From positions 1-64,000 of the forward strand of contig DATLFG010000041.1 in the NCBI GenBank assembly GCA_035524955.1: 64,000 bases of DNA, given 5' to 3'. The notes beneath the pieces are model-generated. The model did no database searches. It was not told the DNA's origin and saw nothing but the letters and a program-made list of their open reading frames with translations. The position numbers and the translations under genes are program-made. Shown one piece after another: positions 7,420 to 14,876 of the stretch. Source of the stretch: CAMLFJ01 sp035524955 (GTDB lineage Bacteria; Methylomirabilota; Methylomirabilia; Rokubacteriales; CSP1-6). Positions within the stretch are counted from its first letter, which is position 1. The number at the start of each line of letters is the position of its first letter.

Positions 7420-7479
7420 CTACTTCTTCTCCTTCTTCGGTTTCTTCTTCTCCTTCTGCATGCTCCGGCCTTTGGCCAT
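7420..7479 (-). CDS. 19-residue lysine-rich small protein (MAKG...KKPKKEKK)
   Basis: A very short gene, MAKGRSMQKEKKKPKKEKK, preceded by an excellent ribosome site (GGAGGTGA, four bases before the ATG). Tiny proteins with the pattern MAKGx...KEKKKPK are widespread in bacteria as conserved hypotheticals; I recognise the pattern but not a function. It lies between a coiled-coil hypothetical gene (stop five bases upstream) and the ABC-F gene (GTG six bases downstream) on the same strand. The charge suggests RNA or ribosome contact, which is inference. Confidence 0.55.
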   Translation of the reverse strand: MAKGRSMQKEKKKPKKEKK

Positions 7480-7483
7480 GTGC

Positions 7484-7783
7484 TCACCTCCCTTCCCTGA
7501 TCGCGGCGATCTTGCGATCACGCTCGCCCGCCATCCGCTCCGTGTCGCGGCGCAGCGCCTCGTTGAGCTGCTCGACTTCCTCGTGGCTGGCCGCCTTCCG
7601 CATCGCGGCCTGGTGCAGGATCTCGCGCTCCGCCCCCTTGGCCTGGTACATCTGTCGGACCTCGGCGATGGCCGCCTTCTGCTCGTCGGTCAGCGGGCGA
7701 TCGGGTGTGCTCGAGTCCTTGTCCTTCTGACGGAGGCGCTCCATCGCCAGCTCGAGTGCGCTCTTCGGAGTATCGTCGGTCAT
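7484..7783 (-). CDS. Coiled-coil hypothetical protein
   Basis: A 99-residue, highly charged helical protein. The N terminus (SALELAMERLRQKDKD), the middle (LTDEQKAAIAEVRQMYQAK) and the C terminus (RDTERMAGERDRKIAAIREGR) are conserved hypothetical patterns that I have seen next to ABC or tiny Lys-rich genes; no function is known to me. A -10-like TACACT lies 11 bases before the ATG, so the message may be nearly leaderless. It leads the operon: coiled-coil protein, Lys-rich mini protein, ABC-F, cupin. Confidence 0.7.
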   Translation of the reverse strand: MTDDTPKSALELAMERLRQKDKDSSTPDRPLTDEQKAAIAEVRQMYQAKGAEREILHQAAMRKAASHEEVEQLNEALRRDTERMAGERDRKIAAIREGR

Positions 7784-7807
7784 GTCGCTCCGTAGTGTAG
7801 CAGAGGC

Positions 7808-8887
7808 CTATCCGAGCATTAGCACGGTGCGTGAGACCTCGCCGGCCTTCATGGCGCGGAACGCCTCGTTGACGTCCTCGAGCTTCCCGCGCCGGGTGAT
7901 CATCTCGTCCAGCTTGAGGCGGCCCTGGCGGTAGAGCTCGATGTAGTGCGGCATGTCCACCTTGAAGCGGTTACTGCCCATGCTGCAGCCCTGGATCTTC
8001 TTCTCGCGGAGGAACATGGGGCCGTCCAGCTCGATCTTCTGCCCCACCGGGATCATGCCGACCACGGTGGCGGTGCCCCCGGGCTTGATGCAGTCGAAGC
8101 ACTGCTCGGCCGCGAGCTTGAGGCCGATGCACTCGAAGGAGTAGTCCACCCCGCCGTTGGTCAGCGCCCGGATCTGCTTTACCGGATCGTCGGCCTTGGC
8201 GTTCACCCCGTGCGTCGCCCCGAGCTCCTTGGCGGTGGTGAGCTTGGACTCGACGGTATCCACCGCGATGATCATGCGGGCGCCCGCGATGCGCGCCCCC
8301 TGCACCGCGGCCAGGCCGACGCCGCCGGCGCCGAAGACCGCGACGGTCGAGCCCGCCTCGATGCGCGCGGTATTCAGCACCGCGCCCACCCCGGTGGTGA
8401 CCCCGCAGCCGATCAGGGCGGCGCGGTCGAGCGGCATGCTGTCGTCGATCTTCACCAGCGCGTTCTCGTGCACCAGCATCTGCTCCGCGTAGGCCGAGAG
8501 GTTGGCGAACTGGTTGACCGGCTGCCCCTTCCACGAGAGCTTCGGCGGATCCGTCTTGGCGCGCACCGGCCGCGTCTGGCAGAGGTGGGTCTTACCGGTG
8601 AGGCAGTAGTCGCAGTGCCCGCAGAAGACGGACAGGCAGGCGATGACGTGATCGCCCGGCTTGAACTCGCTCACCTGCAACCCCACCGCCTCCACGATGC
8701 CGGCGGCCTCGTGGCCGAGGATGGCGGGCGTGGGGAACGGGTAGAAGCCGTCCACGAAGTGCAGGTCGCTGTGGCAGACGCCGGAGGCCACCGTGCGCAC
8801 CAGCACCTCCCGGCCGATGGGCTTGTCGATGTCGACGTTCTCGATCGTGAGCGGCTGGTGGGGCCCGTGGAACACGGCTGCCTTCAT
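7808..8887 (-). CDS. Zinc-dependent alcohol dehydrogenase (MDR superfamily)
   Basis: A 359-residue medium-chain dehydrogenase. Catalytic zinc ligands are Cys38 (GVCHSD) and His59 in GHEAAG, and the structural zinc cysteines are Cys89, Cys92, Cys95 and Cys103 (FCGHCDYCLTGKTHLC). The nucleotide-binding motif is GAGGVGLAAVQGA (about residue 181). This is the class-III-like group that oxidises alcohols or S-hydroxymethyl-thiols with NAD. The order of domains and the length are normal. It is divergent from the lactonase gene, with the two starts 118 bases apart. The exact substrate is unclear. Confidence 0.9.
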   Translation of the reverse strand: MKAAVFHGPHQPLTIENVDIDKPIGREVLVRTVASGVCHSDLHFVDGFYPFPTPAILGHEAAGIVEAVGLQVSEFKPGDHVIACLSVFCGHCDYCLTGKTHLCQTRPVRAKTDPPKLSWKGQPVNQFANLSAYAEQMLVHENALVKIDDSMPLDRAALIGCGVTTGVGAVLNTARIEAGSTVAVFGAGGVGLAAVQGARIAGARMIIAVDTVESKLTTAKELGATHGVNAKADDPVKQIRALTNGGVDYSFECIGLKLAAEQCFDCIKPGGTATVVGMIPVGQKIELDGPMFLREKKIQGCSMGSNRFKVDMPHYIELYRQGRLKLDEMITRRGKLEDVNEAFRAMKAGEVSRTVLMLG

Positions 8888-9005
8888 GATGGCCTCCTCT
8901 GGGGATCCGTCGCGGGTTGACTCGCCCAGACAGGTAACGCCCCCCGGCCCGACGTGTCAAGGGCCCTTGACAGCTCGGCGGCCTCTGTCGCAGCATCGGC
9001 CCGCC

Positions 9006-10070
9006 ATGTTCGCCTACGTCGGCGGCTACACGTCGAAGGACCGCAACGGGCGGGGCGACGGCATCAACGTCTACCGGATCGACGAGAGCTCCGGGGCCTG
9101 GGGCCACGTCCAGCGCCTGGGCGATCTGGTCAACCCCTCGTGGCTCACGCTCGATCGCCGGCGCCCGGTGCTCTACTCCGCGCACGGCGAGGGCCACGAG
9201 GCCACCGCCTACGCGATCGAGCCCGCGAGCGGCCGGCTCCGGGTCCTCAATCGCCAGCCGACCCAGGGCAAGAACGGGGTGCGGCTCGGGATCGACGCCT
9301 CCGACCGCTTCCTGGTCTGCGCCAACTACGGCTCGGGGACCGTCGCGGTGCTCCCGATCGAGCCGGACGGCTCGATCGGGCCGCTCCGCGACCTGGTCCC
9401 GCTCACCGGCCAGACCGGCCCGCACCCGACCGAGCAGACCAGCGCGCACCCGCACGACGTCGCCTTCGACCCGCGCGGGCGCTTCTGCCTGGTCCCGGAC
9501 AAGGGCCTCGACGCGGTCTTCGTCTTCCGCGTCGAGGCGGACGGCAAGCTGATCCCGGCCACGCCGCCGTGGGTCGCCAGCCGGGCGGGAGCGGGGCCGC
9601 GGCACGCCGGCTTCCACCCGACCGGGCCGTTCGCCTACGTCCTCAACGAGCTCGACTCCACGCTGACCACGTACGGCTTCGACGCCGACACCGGCGCCCT
9701 GGAGCCGCGCCAGACCGTCGGCACGCTGCCACCCGCGTTCACCGGCCCCAACACCACGTCCGAGATCGCGGTCGCCCCGTCGGGCCGCTTCATCTACGCC
9801 TCGAATCGCGGCCACGACAGCGTCGCCATCTTCGCGGTGGAGCCGGGCACCGGCACGCTCTCCCCGCTGCGCTGGGAGCCGACCCGGGGCAAGACGCCGC
9901 GGTTCGTCGGCCTCGACCCGGCGGGAGCGATGCTCTACGCGGCCAACCAGGACAGCGACACCATCGTGGCCTTCGGCGTGGACCGGCAGGCCGGCACCCT
10001 CACCCCCACCGGCCAGATCGTCGCGGTGGGCAGCCCCAGCACCATCGTCTTCGCTAGAACCTTCCGGTAG
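9006..10070 (+). CDS. Lactonase family protein (YbhE/Pgl-type seven-bladed beta-propeller)
   Basis: A 354-residue beta-propeller. Repeated blades carry patterns such as AYVGGYTS at the start, SAHPHDVAFDPRGRF, GPRHAGFHPTGPFAYVLNE and APSGRFIYASNRGHDSVA, typical of the 6-phosphogluconolactonase/3-carboxymuconate-cyclase family. The ATG at 9006 begins the first blade; no ribosome site is visible. A TTGACA box at 8967-8972 and a weak -10 (CAGCAT at 8991) would place the transcript start next to the ATG. No signal peptide, so cytoplasmic. It precedes a cupin gene by 12 bases. A role in sugar-acid or aromatic lactone hydrolysis is likely. Confidence 0.85.
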   Translation: MFAYVGGYTSKDRNGRGDGINVYRIDESSGAWGHVQRLGDLVNPSWLTLDRRRPVLYSAHGEGHEATAYAIEPASGRLRVLNRQPTQGKNGVRLGIDASDRFLVCANYGSGTVAVLPIEPDGSIGPLRDLVPLTGQTGPHPTEQTSAHPHDVAFDPRGRFCLVPDKGLDAVFVFRVEADGKLIPATPPWVASRAGAGPRHAGFHPTGPFAYVLNELDSTLTTYGFDADTGALEPRQTVGTLPPAFTGPNTTSEIAVAPSGRFIYASNRGHDSVAIFAVEPGTGTLSPLRWEPTRGKTPRFVGLDPAGAMLYAANQDSDTIVAFGVDRQAGTLTPTGQIVAVGSPSTIVFARTFR

Positions 10071-10082
10071 AAAGGGACCGCC

Positions 10083-10652
10083 ATGCAGACCGTCCAGATG
10101 ACCCGCGACGAGATCGCGGCGCGCACCGGCCGCTTCGCCGAGCTCCAGCCGATGGAGTTCATGAAGAACGACACCACGGTGAGCCAGGCCGCCAAGGACA
10201 TCATCCTGGCCCGCAAGCTGATGCCGGTGGTGCTGGAGCGCACCCAGTCCGCCTTCGGCAACGATGCGCCGATCTACAACGCGGCCGGCCTCACCATGTT
10301 CATCTCGATCATGCCGCCGGGCCAGGGACCGTGCCTGCACGCGCACGTGAAGACCTTCGAGACCTTCACGGTGCTGGAGGGCACGCTCGAGTTCTCGCTC
10401 AACGACGACGGGGGCGAGAAGCTCGTGCTGAACCGGTGGGACACCTTCTCGTGCCCGCCGGGCGTGAACCGGGGCTTCCGCAACGTGGGTACGAAGGACG
10501 CGGTGCTGCTGACCGTCATCACCGGCGGGATCAACGACCGCAACGACATCGGGCTGCCGCCCGCCATCGCCAGGCAGATCGAGGCGGTGGACCCGCACGC
10601 GCTCGAGGTGTTCAAGACCAAGATGGGTCTGCGCTTCGACGCCGGAAGCTAG
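10083..10652 (+). CDS. Cupin-domain protein
   Basis: A 189-residue protein with a helical N-terminal third (to about residue 60) and a cupin barrel. CLHAHVKTFETFTVLEGTLE carries the H-x-H and Glu of motif 1, and PPGVNRGFRN is motif 2, in which the usual His is replaced by Asn. It is only 12 bases after the lactonase gene on the same strand and is probably co-transcribed. A ribosome site (GAAAGGGA) is present. It ends just before a large inverted repeat that may act as its transcript end. Ligand unknown. Confidence 0.8.
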   Translation: MQTVQMTRDEIAARTGRFAELQPMEFMKNDTTVSQAAKDIILARKLMPVVLERTQSAFGNDAPIYNAAGLTMFISIMPPGQGPCLHAHVKTFETFTVLEGTLEFSLNDDGGEKLVLNRWDTFSCPPGVNRGFRNVGTKDAVLLTVITGGINDRNDIGLPPAIARQIEAVDPHALEVFKTKMGLRFDAGS

Positions 10653-10669
10653 TCGACGGGGGCCTCGAC

Positions 10670-10756
10670 GGGGTCAGGTCTTACATTCCGACATTTCGAT
10701 CGCCTGAGGGCTGCTCCGCTCCTCCACGGAAATGTCGGAATGTAAGACCCGACCCC
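10670..10756. repeat. Large inverted repeat (28-bp arms, 31-bp loop), MITE/REP-like
   Basis: Left arm 10670-10697 and right arm 10729-10756 match at 27 of 28 positions; the single difference is A at 10676 against the expected G. The arms include CTTACATTCCGACATTTC and its complement. The element is AT-richer than its surroundings and sits between a plus-strand cupin and a minus-strand DUF1330 gene. The form suggests a non-autonomous mobile repeat (REPIN/MITE), but it would also work as a bidirectional terminator. No transposase is in the window. Confidence 0.8.
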
Positions 10757-10759
10757 AGT

Positions 10760-11050
10760 CTAGGGGACGCCGTCGACGAGCACGACGTTGGTGCGGCCGG
10801 CGCGCAGGCGCATCGCCTTGGGCTCGCGGTACTCCTCGGAGTCGTACCAGCGGTGGGCGTGCTCCATGCTCGGGAACTCGAGGATCACCAGGCGGTTGGG
10901 TTTCCAGTCGCCCTCCATCGTCTGGTGGGCGCCGCCACGCACGATGAAGCGACCGCCGAACGGGGCGAGCGTCGCCGGCACCCGCTTGCGGTACTCCTCC
11001 ATCGTGGCGGGGTCGGTCACCGTCACCTCCGCGATGACGTAGGCGGGCAT
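10760..11050 (-). CDS. DUF1330 family protein
   Basis: A 96-residue ferredoxin-like dimeric alpha/beta-barrel protein. MPAYVIAEVTVTDPATMEEY at the start, GGRFIVRGG in the middle and LVILEFPSMEHAHRWYDSEEY near residues 57-77 are typical of DUF1330. The family has no firmly assigned function and is related to stress-responsive A/B barrels and monooxygenase-like folds. It follows the malic enzyme gene by six bases on the minus strand and its stop touches the inverted repeat. Confidence 0.85.
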   Translation of the reverse strand: MPAYVIAEVTVTDPATMEEYRKRVPATLAPFGGRFIVRGGAHQTMEGDWKPNRLVILEFPSMEHAHRWYDSEEYREPKAMRLRAGRTNVVLVDGVP

Positions 11051-11056
11051 GGCCGT

Positions 11057-12475
11057 CTAGCCCCGCTTGCGGCGCGCCACGCCGGTGCGCACCGCGGCGT
11101 CGGCCACCGCGGAGGCCACCGCGGGTACCACGCGCGGGTCGAACATCGAGGGCGTGATGTACTCCTCGGAGAGCTCGGCGTCCGACACGATGCTGGCGAG
11201 CGCGTGGGCGGCGGCCAGCTTCATCTCGTCGTTGACCTTGCGCGCCCGCACGTCGAACAGGCCCTTGAAGAAGCCGGGGAAGCCGCACGAGTTGTTGATC
11301 TGGTTCGGGTAGTCCGACCGACCGGTGGCCATCACCTTCACGTACTTGCCGGCGTCCTCCGGCATGATCTCCGGGGTCGGGTTGGCCATCGCGAAGACGA
11401 TCGCGTCGCGATGCATGGCACCGAGATCGTCCGGCTTCACGACGCCCGGCCCGCTCAGCCCGATGAACACGTCGGCGCCGACCATCGCGTCGCGCACCGT
11501 CCCCCGGAGCCCCTCCGCGTTCGTGTGCTCGGCGAACCACGTCTTCATCGGGTTCATGTTCTCGGCGCGGCCGCGATAGAGCGCGCCCGCGCGGTCGCAC
11601 GCCACGATGTTGCGCGCGCCCTCCCGCATCATCAGCTTCGCGGTGGCGATCGCGCTGGCGCCCGCGCCGGTGAACACGATCTTCACGTCGTTGAGCTTCT
11701 TGTTCACGACCTTCAGCGCATTGAGGAGCGCGGCCAGCGTGACCACCGCGGTGCCGTGCTGGTCGTCGTGGAAGACCGGGATGTCGAGATCGGCCTGCAG
11801 CCGCTCCTCGATCTCGAAGCAGCGGGGCGCCGAGATGTCCTCGAGATTGATCCCCCCGAAGATCGGCGAGATCGCCTTCACGGTGCGCACGATCTCGTCC
11901 ACGTTCTTGGTGTCGAGCGCGATCGGGAACGCGTCCACGCCCGCGAACGCCTTGAAGATGAGGCACTTGCCTTCCATGACGGGCAGCGCCGCCGCCGGCC
12001 CGATGTCGCCCAGCCCCAGCACCGCGGAGCCGTCGGTGACGACCGCCACCGTGTGCTGCTTGATCGTGAGGTTGTAGACCTTCTCCGGATCGGCGTGGAT
12101 GGCCATGCACACGCGGGCGACTCCGGGCGTGTAGGCCATCGACAGATCGTCGCGGGTCTTCACCGCCACCCGCCCGTTGACCTCGATCTTGCCCCCGAGG
12201 TGCATCAGGAACGTGCGGTCGGAGACGTTGACCACCGTGACCTCCGGATCCTGCCGCAGGCGCTCCACGATGGCCTGCCCGTGGGCCTCGTCCGAGGCCT
12301 TGAAGGTGATGTCCCGGGTCATCTCCTTCTGACTCGCCTCCACCACGTCCACCGCTCCGATGTCGCCACCGGCCTCGCCGATGGCGGACGTGATCCGGCC
12401 GAGCATGCCCGGCTTGTTGGCGAAACGGATGCGGACGGTCAGGCTATTGCTGGCGACGGGCGTGTTGCGGCTCAT
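11057..12475 (-). CDS. NAD(P)-dependent malic enzyme with N-terminal ACT domain
   Basis: A 472-residue cytoplasmic malic enzyme (malate to pyruvate plus CO2). Residues about 8-85 form an ACT regulatory domain (VRIRFANKPGMLGRITSAIG). The malic N-terminal domain follows, with YTPGVARVC, DGSAVLGLGDIG and GKCLIFKAFAGVDAFPI. The NAD-binding domain has FTGAGASAIATAKLM and ANPTPEIMPEDA. The ACT fusion is known in this bacterial subgroup and implies control by a small ligand. A good promoter (TTGCGT, 17 bases, TATTCT) lies upstream, and SD AAGGAGG precedes the ATG. The DUF1330 gene follows. Confidence 0.93.
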   Translation of the reverse strand: MSRNTPVASNSLTVRIRFANKPGMLGRITSAIGEAGGDIGAVDVVEASQKEMTRDITFKASDEAHGQAIVERLRQDPEVTVVNVSDRTFLMHLGGKIEVNGRVAVKTRDDLSMAYTPGVARVCMAIHADPEKVYNLTIKQHTVAVVTDGSAVLGLGDIGPAAALPVMEGKCLIFKAFAGVDAFPIALDTKNVDEIVRTVKAISPIFGGINLEDISAPRCFEIEERLQADLDIPVFHDDQHGTAVVTLAALLNALKVVNKKLNDVKIVFTGAGASAIATAKLMMREGARNIVACDRAGALYRGRAENMNPMKTWFAEHTNAEGLRGTVRDAMVGADVFIGLSGPGVVKPDDLGAMHRDAIVFAMANPTPEIMPEDAGKYVKVMATGRSDYPNQINNSCGFPGFFKGLFDVRARKVNDEMKLAAAHALASIVSDAELSEEYITPSMFDPRVVPAVASAVADAAVRTGVARRKRG

Positions 12476-12511
12476 GGTGGCCTCCTTGCCGGGTTGTCAC
12501 GGGGGAGGCCA

Positions 12512-12540
12512 AGAATAGTCGAGTCGCGGCGTCGACGCAA
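12512..12540 (-). promoter_or_regulatory. Sigma-70-type promoter for the malic enzyme gene
   Basis: On the minus strand TTGCGT (12535-12540), 17 bases, TATTCT (12512-12517). The start of the malic enzyme gene is 37 bases beyond the -10 box, leaving a short leader with a strong ribosome site. Confidence 0.5.
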
Positions 12541-12565
12541 GCCGACGCCGGCCCAGGTGGGATCG

Positions 12566-13450
12566 TCAGGCCTTGAGGAACGCCTGCACGGCCCGCGCGG
12601 TGGCGTCGGGCTGCTCGAGATGCGGCGCGTGCCCGGCGCCCGGCACCACCTCGAGCCGGGTATCCTTGATCCGGCCCGCGAACTCCTGGGCGTACACCCG
12701 CGGGACGAGGCGGTCGTGCTCGCCCCAGAGCAGCAGGGTCGGCGCGGTGATGCGGTGGATGCGCTTCCTGAGACCCTTGTCCGGGATCGGCCAGATGAAC
12801 TTGCCGGTCGCCCCCATGGCCCACGTGAGGCGCGTCCGCGCGAGGGCGCCCGCCTCCGCCTCGGTGGGCACCATGAACATCGCCTTGGCGGCGGGGCCGT
12901 CCGGCCGGTGGAAGACGTACGCCGGCATCTCCGCCGGCCCCTGCAGCATCCAGTTGATCACCGGCGCGTCGTCCCGCCAGAGGCCGATCGGATCCATGAG
13001 GGCCAGCCGCTTCACCCGCGCCGGCTGGAGCGCCGCGACCTCGCACGCCATCATGGCCCCGAAGGAGTGGCCGGCGAGCATGACGTCGCGCAGCGCGAGC
13101 TGCTCGAGCAGCTCGTCGTAGCAGAGCACCAGGTCCCACAGGGAGTCCACGTGCCGGATCGCGTCCGGCTCGCCCGGCGTCGTGCCCGGGTGCTCGGGCG
13201 CGTAGACCGTGAACGGCCGCGCGAGCGCATCGAGGAACGGGCCCCACGTGAGCCCCCACGGACCGTGGAAGAAGACCACCGCGGGCCCGCTGCCCTGGAC
13301 GTGGACGCGAATGGGTACACGGCCATTCCAGACCGTGACGGTCCGGGGCCCGGACCCCTCACCACCCACCCCCTCACCACCCACCCCCTCACCACCCACC
13401 CCCTCACCCTGCCCTCTCCCCCGAGGGGAGAGGATGTCGGGGGCGGTCAC
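12566..13450 (-). CDS. Alpha/beta hydrolase with a repeat-derived N terminus
   Basis: A 294-residue alpha/beta hydrolase. Core motifs are FFHGPWG, the nucleophile elbow AGHSFGAMM (Ser) and a late GAGHAPHLEQPD (His). The first 36 residues (with three GVGGE repeats) are encoded by the GA-rich repeat at 13355-13516 and have no counterpart in such enzymes. No ATG or GTG exists between the repeat and the conserved core, so translation must start inside the repeat: at the GTG of 13450, or at one of the GTGs in the 15-bp units, each preceded by GGTGAGG-like sequence. The substrate is unknown; the fold matches C-C hydrolases or esterases. Confidence 0.8.
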   Translation of the reverse strand: MTAPDILSPRGRGQGEGVGGEGVGGEGVGGEGSGPRTVTVWNGRVPIRVHVQGSGPAVVFFHGPWGLTWGPFLDALARPFTVYAPEHPGTTPGEPDAIRHVDSLWDLVLCYDELLEQLALRDVMLAGHSFGAMMACEVAALQPARVKRLALMDPIGLWRDDAPVINWMLQGPAEMPAYVFHRPDGPAAKAMFMVPTEAEAGALARTRLTWAMGATGKFIWPIPDKGLRKRIHRITAPTLLLWGEHDRLVPRVYAQEFAGRIKDTRLEVVPGAGHAPHLEQPDATARAVQAFLKA

Positions 13451-13516
13451 TGCTCTCTCCCTGGCGAGTAGAGGGTGTTAGGAGCGGTCACTGCCCTCTC
13501 CAGGGGGGAGAGGGGG
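13355..13516. repeat. GA-rich hairpin repeat with 15-bp tandem units, spanning the hydrolase start
   Basis: Three units of CCCCTCACCACCCAC run into CCCTCACCCTGCCCTCTCCC and its partner GAGGGGAGAGG (13355-13433). A second degenerate half (CTGCCCTCTCC, then GGGGGGAGAGG) lies at 13491-13516. It is the same element as at 5797-5876. The tandem part lies within the coding frame of the hydrolase and supplies its N terminus. Confidence 0.75.
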
Positions 13517-13526
13517 TCCGGCGGGG

Positions 13527-14765
13527 TCATCGGGTCGCGCCGGCGGGCTGGCGGCTGCCGCGCAGGCTCTTCGGCCACCAGTGGTTCTCCCAGCCCTTGT
13601 CGTCCCAGATCGCGCGCAGCGAGGGCAACACCTCGCGCGCGAAGAGATCGATGTTCTTGAGCGTCAGCTCGTGCGGCATCGAGCCGATCTGCACCAGCAC
13701 CATCAGGTTGCCCACGTGGAGGCGCTTGATGACCTCCTCGGTCAGGCGCTCCCGGACGGTGGCTGGGCTGCCCGCGATGACGTAGCCCTTGTCCACGAAG
13801 TCCTTGTAGCGGAGCGTCTTGGGATCCTCGGCCCGGCGCACCGGGTTGCGGTTGGCCGCGAGCAGGCTCGGGTAGTCCTGGTTGCCCGGCGGCGCGAACC
13901 ACTGCGGCGGCACGTGCAGGCACTTGTGATAGAAGTACTCGACGTGCCCGGCGTAATCGGCCTCCGCCTGCGCGTCGGTCTCGGATACCGCCACGAGCTG
14001 CAGGAAGCCCGCCCGGTAGGGATTCCGCTCGAGCCCTTTCTTGTCCACCACGTCCCAGTAGCCGTCCATCATGGTGGTGGCGGCGCGGGCGCCCGCGTAG
14101 GAGAGGAAGCAATAGCAGACGTTGTGCTCGGTGGCGAAGTCGAAGGTGCTGATGCTGCCCGAGCCGGGCACCCACACCGGCGGGTGCGGCTCCTGCACCG
14201 GCCGCGGCCAGAGGTTCACCTGGCCGAGCTGGAAGTACTTCCCGTTCCACGCGAAGATCTCCTTCGCCTGCCACGCCTTCAGCACGAGCTCGAAGGCCTC
14301 GCGGTACCGCTCGCGGTGCTCCATCGGGGTGATGCCGTAGGCCAGGTTGACGTCCATCGGGCTGCCGAGCGGCAGGCCCGCGACGAGACGGCCCCCGCTG
14401 ATGCAGTCGAGCATGGCGTACTCCTCGGCCACCCGGACCGGCGGCGAGGTCGTCGGCAGGGTCATGCCCATCTGCACGATGGCCACATCGAGGCCGTTGG
14501 TCTGCTTGGCCAGCACGCTGCCCATCAGGTTGGGGCTCGGCATGAACCCGTAGGCGTTCTGATGGTGCTCGTTGGTGCACACGCCGTCGAACCCCGCCCG
14601 GGCCGCGTGGAGCAGCTCATCGAGCGTCCAGTTGTAGTACTGGCCCACGCGCCGGGCGTCGGCCAGCTCCCACCAGGGCGGGGTGACCCAGACGCTCTCG
14701 TAGCGGCGTTCGAAGTCCGGGGGCAGCTCGCGGTGGGGCATCAGGTGGAACGCGCTGACTTTCAT
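13527..14765 (-). CDS. LLM-class flavin-dependent oxidoreductase
   Basis: A 412-residue bacterial luciferase-like TIM-barrel flavoprotein. Typical motifs are CTNEHHQN (about 69-76), the stretch GMTLPTTSPPVRVAEEYAML, SGGRLVAGLPLGSP and the C-terminal VIAGSPATVRERL. Members oxidise organic substrates with reduced FMN or F420. There is no flavin reductase next to it. The gene is followed by the GA-rich repeat and then the alpha/beta hydrolase on the same strand, 76 bases away. The length is at the upper end of the family owing to a longer C-terminal helix region. Substrate not assigned. Confidence 0.88.
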   Translation of the reverse strand: MKVSAFHLMPHRELPPDFERRYESVWVTPPWWELADARRVGQYYNWTLDELLHAARAGFDGVCTNEHHQNAYGFMPSPNLMGSVLAKQTNGLDVAIVQMGMTLPTTSPPVRVAEEYAMLDCISGGRLVAGLPLGSPMDVNLAYGITPMEHRERYREAFELVLKAWQAKEIFAWNGKYFQLGQVNLWPRPVQEPHPPVWVPGSGSISTFDFATEHNVCYCFLSYAGARAATTMMDGYWDVVDKKGLERNPYRAGFLQLVAVSETDAQAEADYAGHVEYFYHKCLHVPPQWFAPPGNQDYPSLLAANRNPVRRAEDPKTLRYKDFVDKGYVIAGSPATVRERLTEEVIKRLHVGNLMVLVQIGSMPHELTLKNIDLFAREVLPSLRAIWDDKGWENHWWPKSLRGSRQPAGATR

Positions 14766-14876
14766 GGCCGATCGATCTCCCTTCCAACTCGGATGCGGGC
14801 AGCATAAGCGAGCCGGCCGGCCGGCTCAAGTTTGCGGAGGATGCGGCCCGGCTCGGCTAGACTCATCCCCAGAAGC

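Noticed and set aside
8592..10598. A 668-codon open frame on the minus strand opposite the lactonase and cupin genes
   Set aside because: High-GC shadow frame: residue composition is Arg/Gly/Ala/Pro/Val without any domain pattern, while the other strand encodes clear protein families.
13355..13433. 15-bp repeat units as a CRISPR array
   Set aside because: Units are directly adjacent without spacers, too short, and lie inside a coding frame; no cas genes are present.
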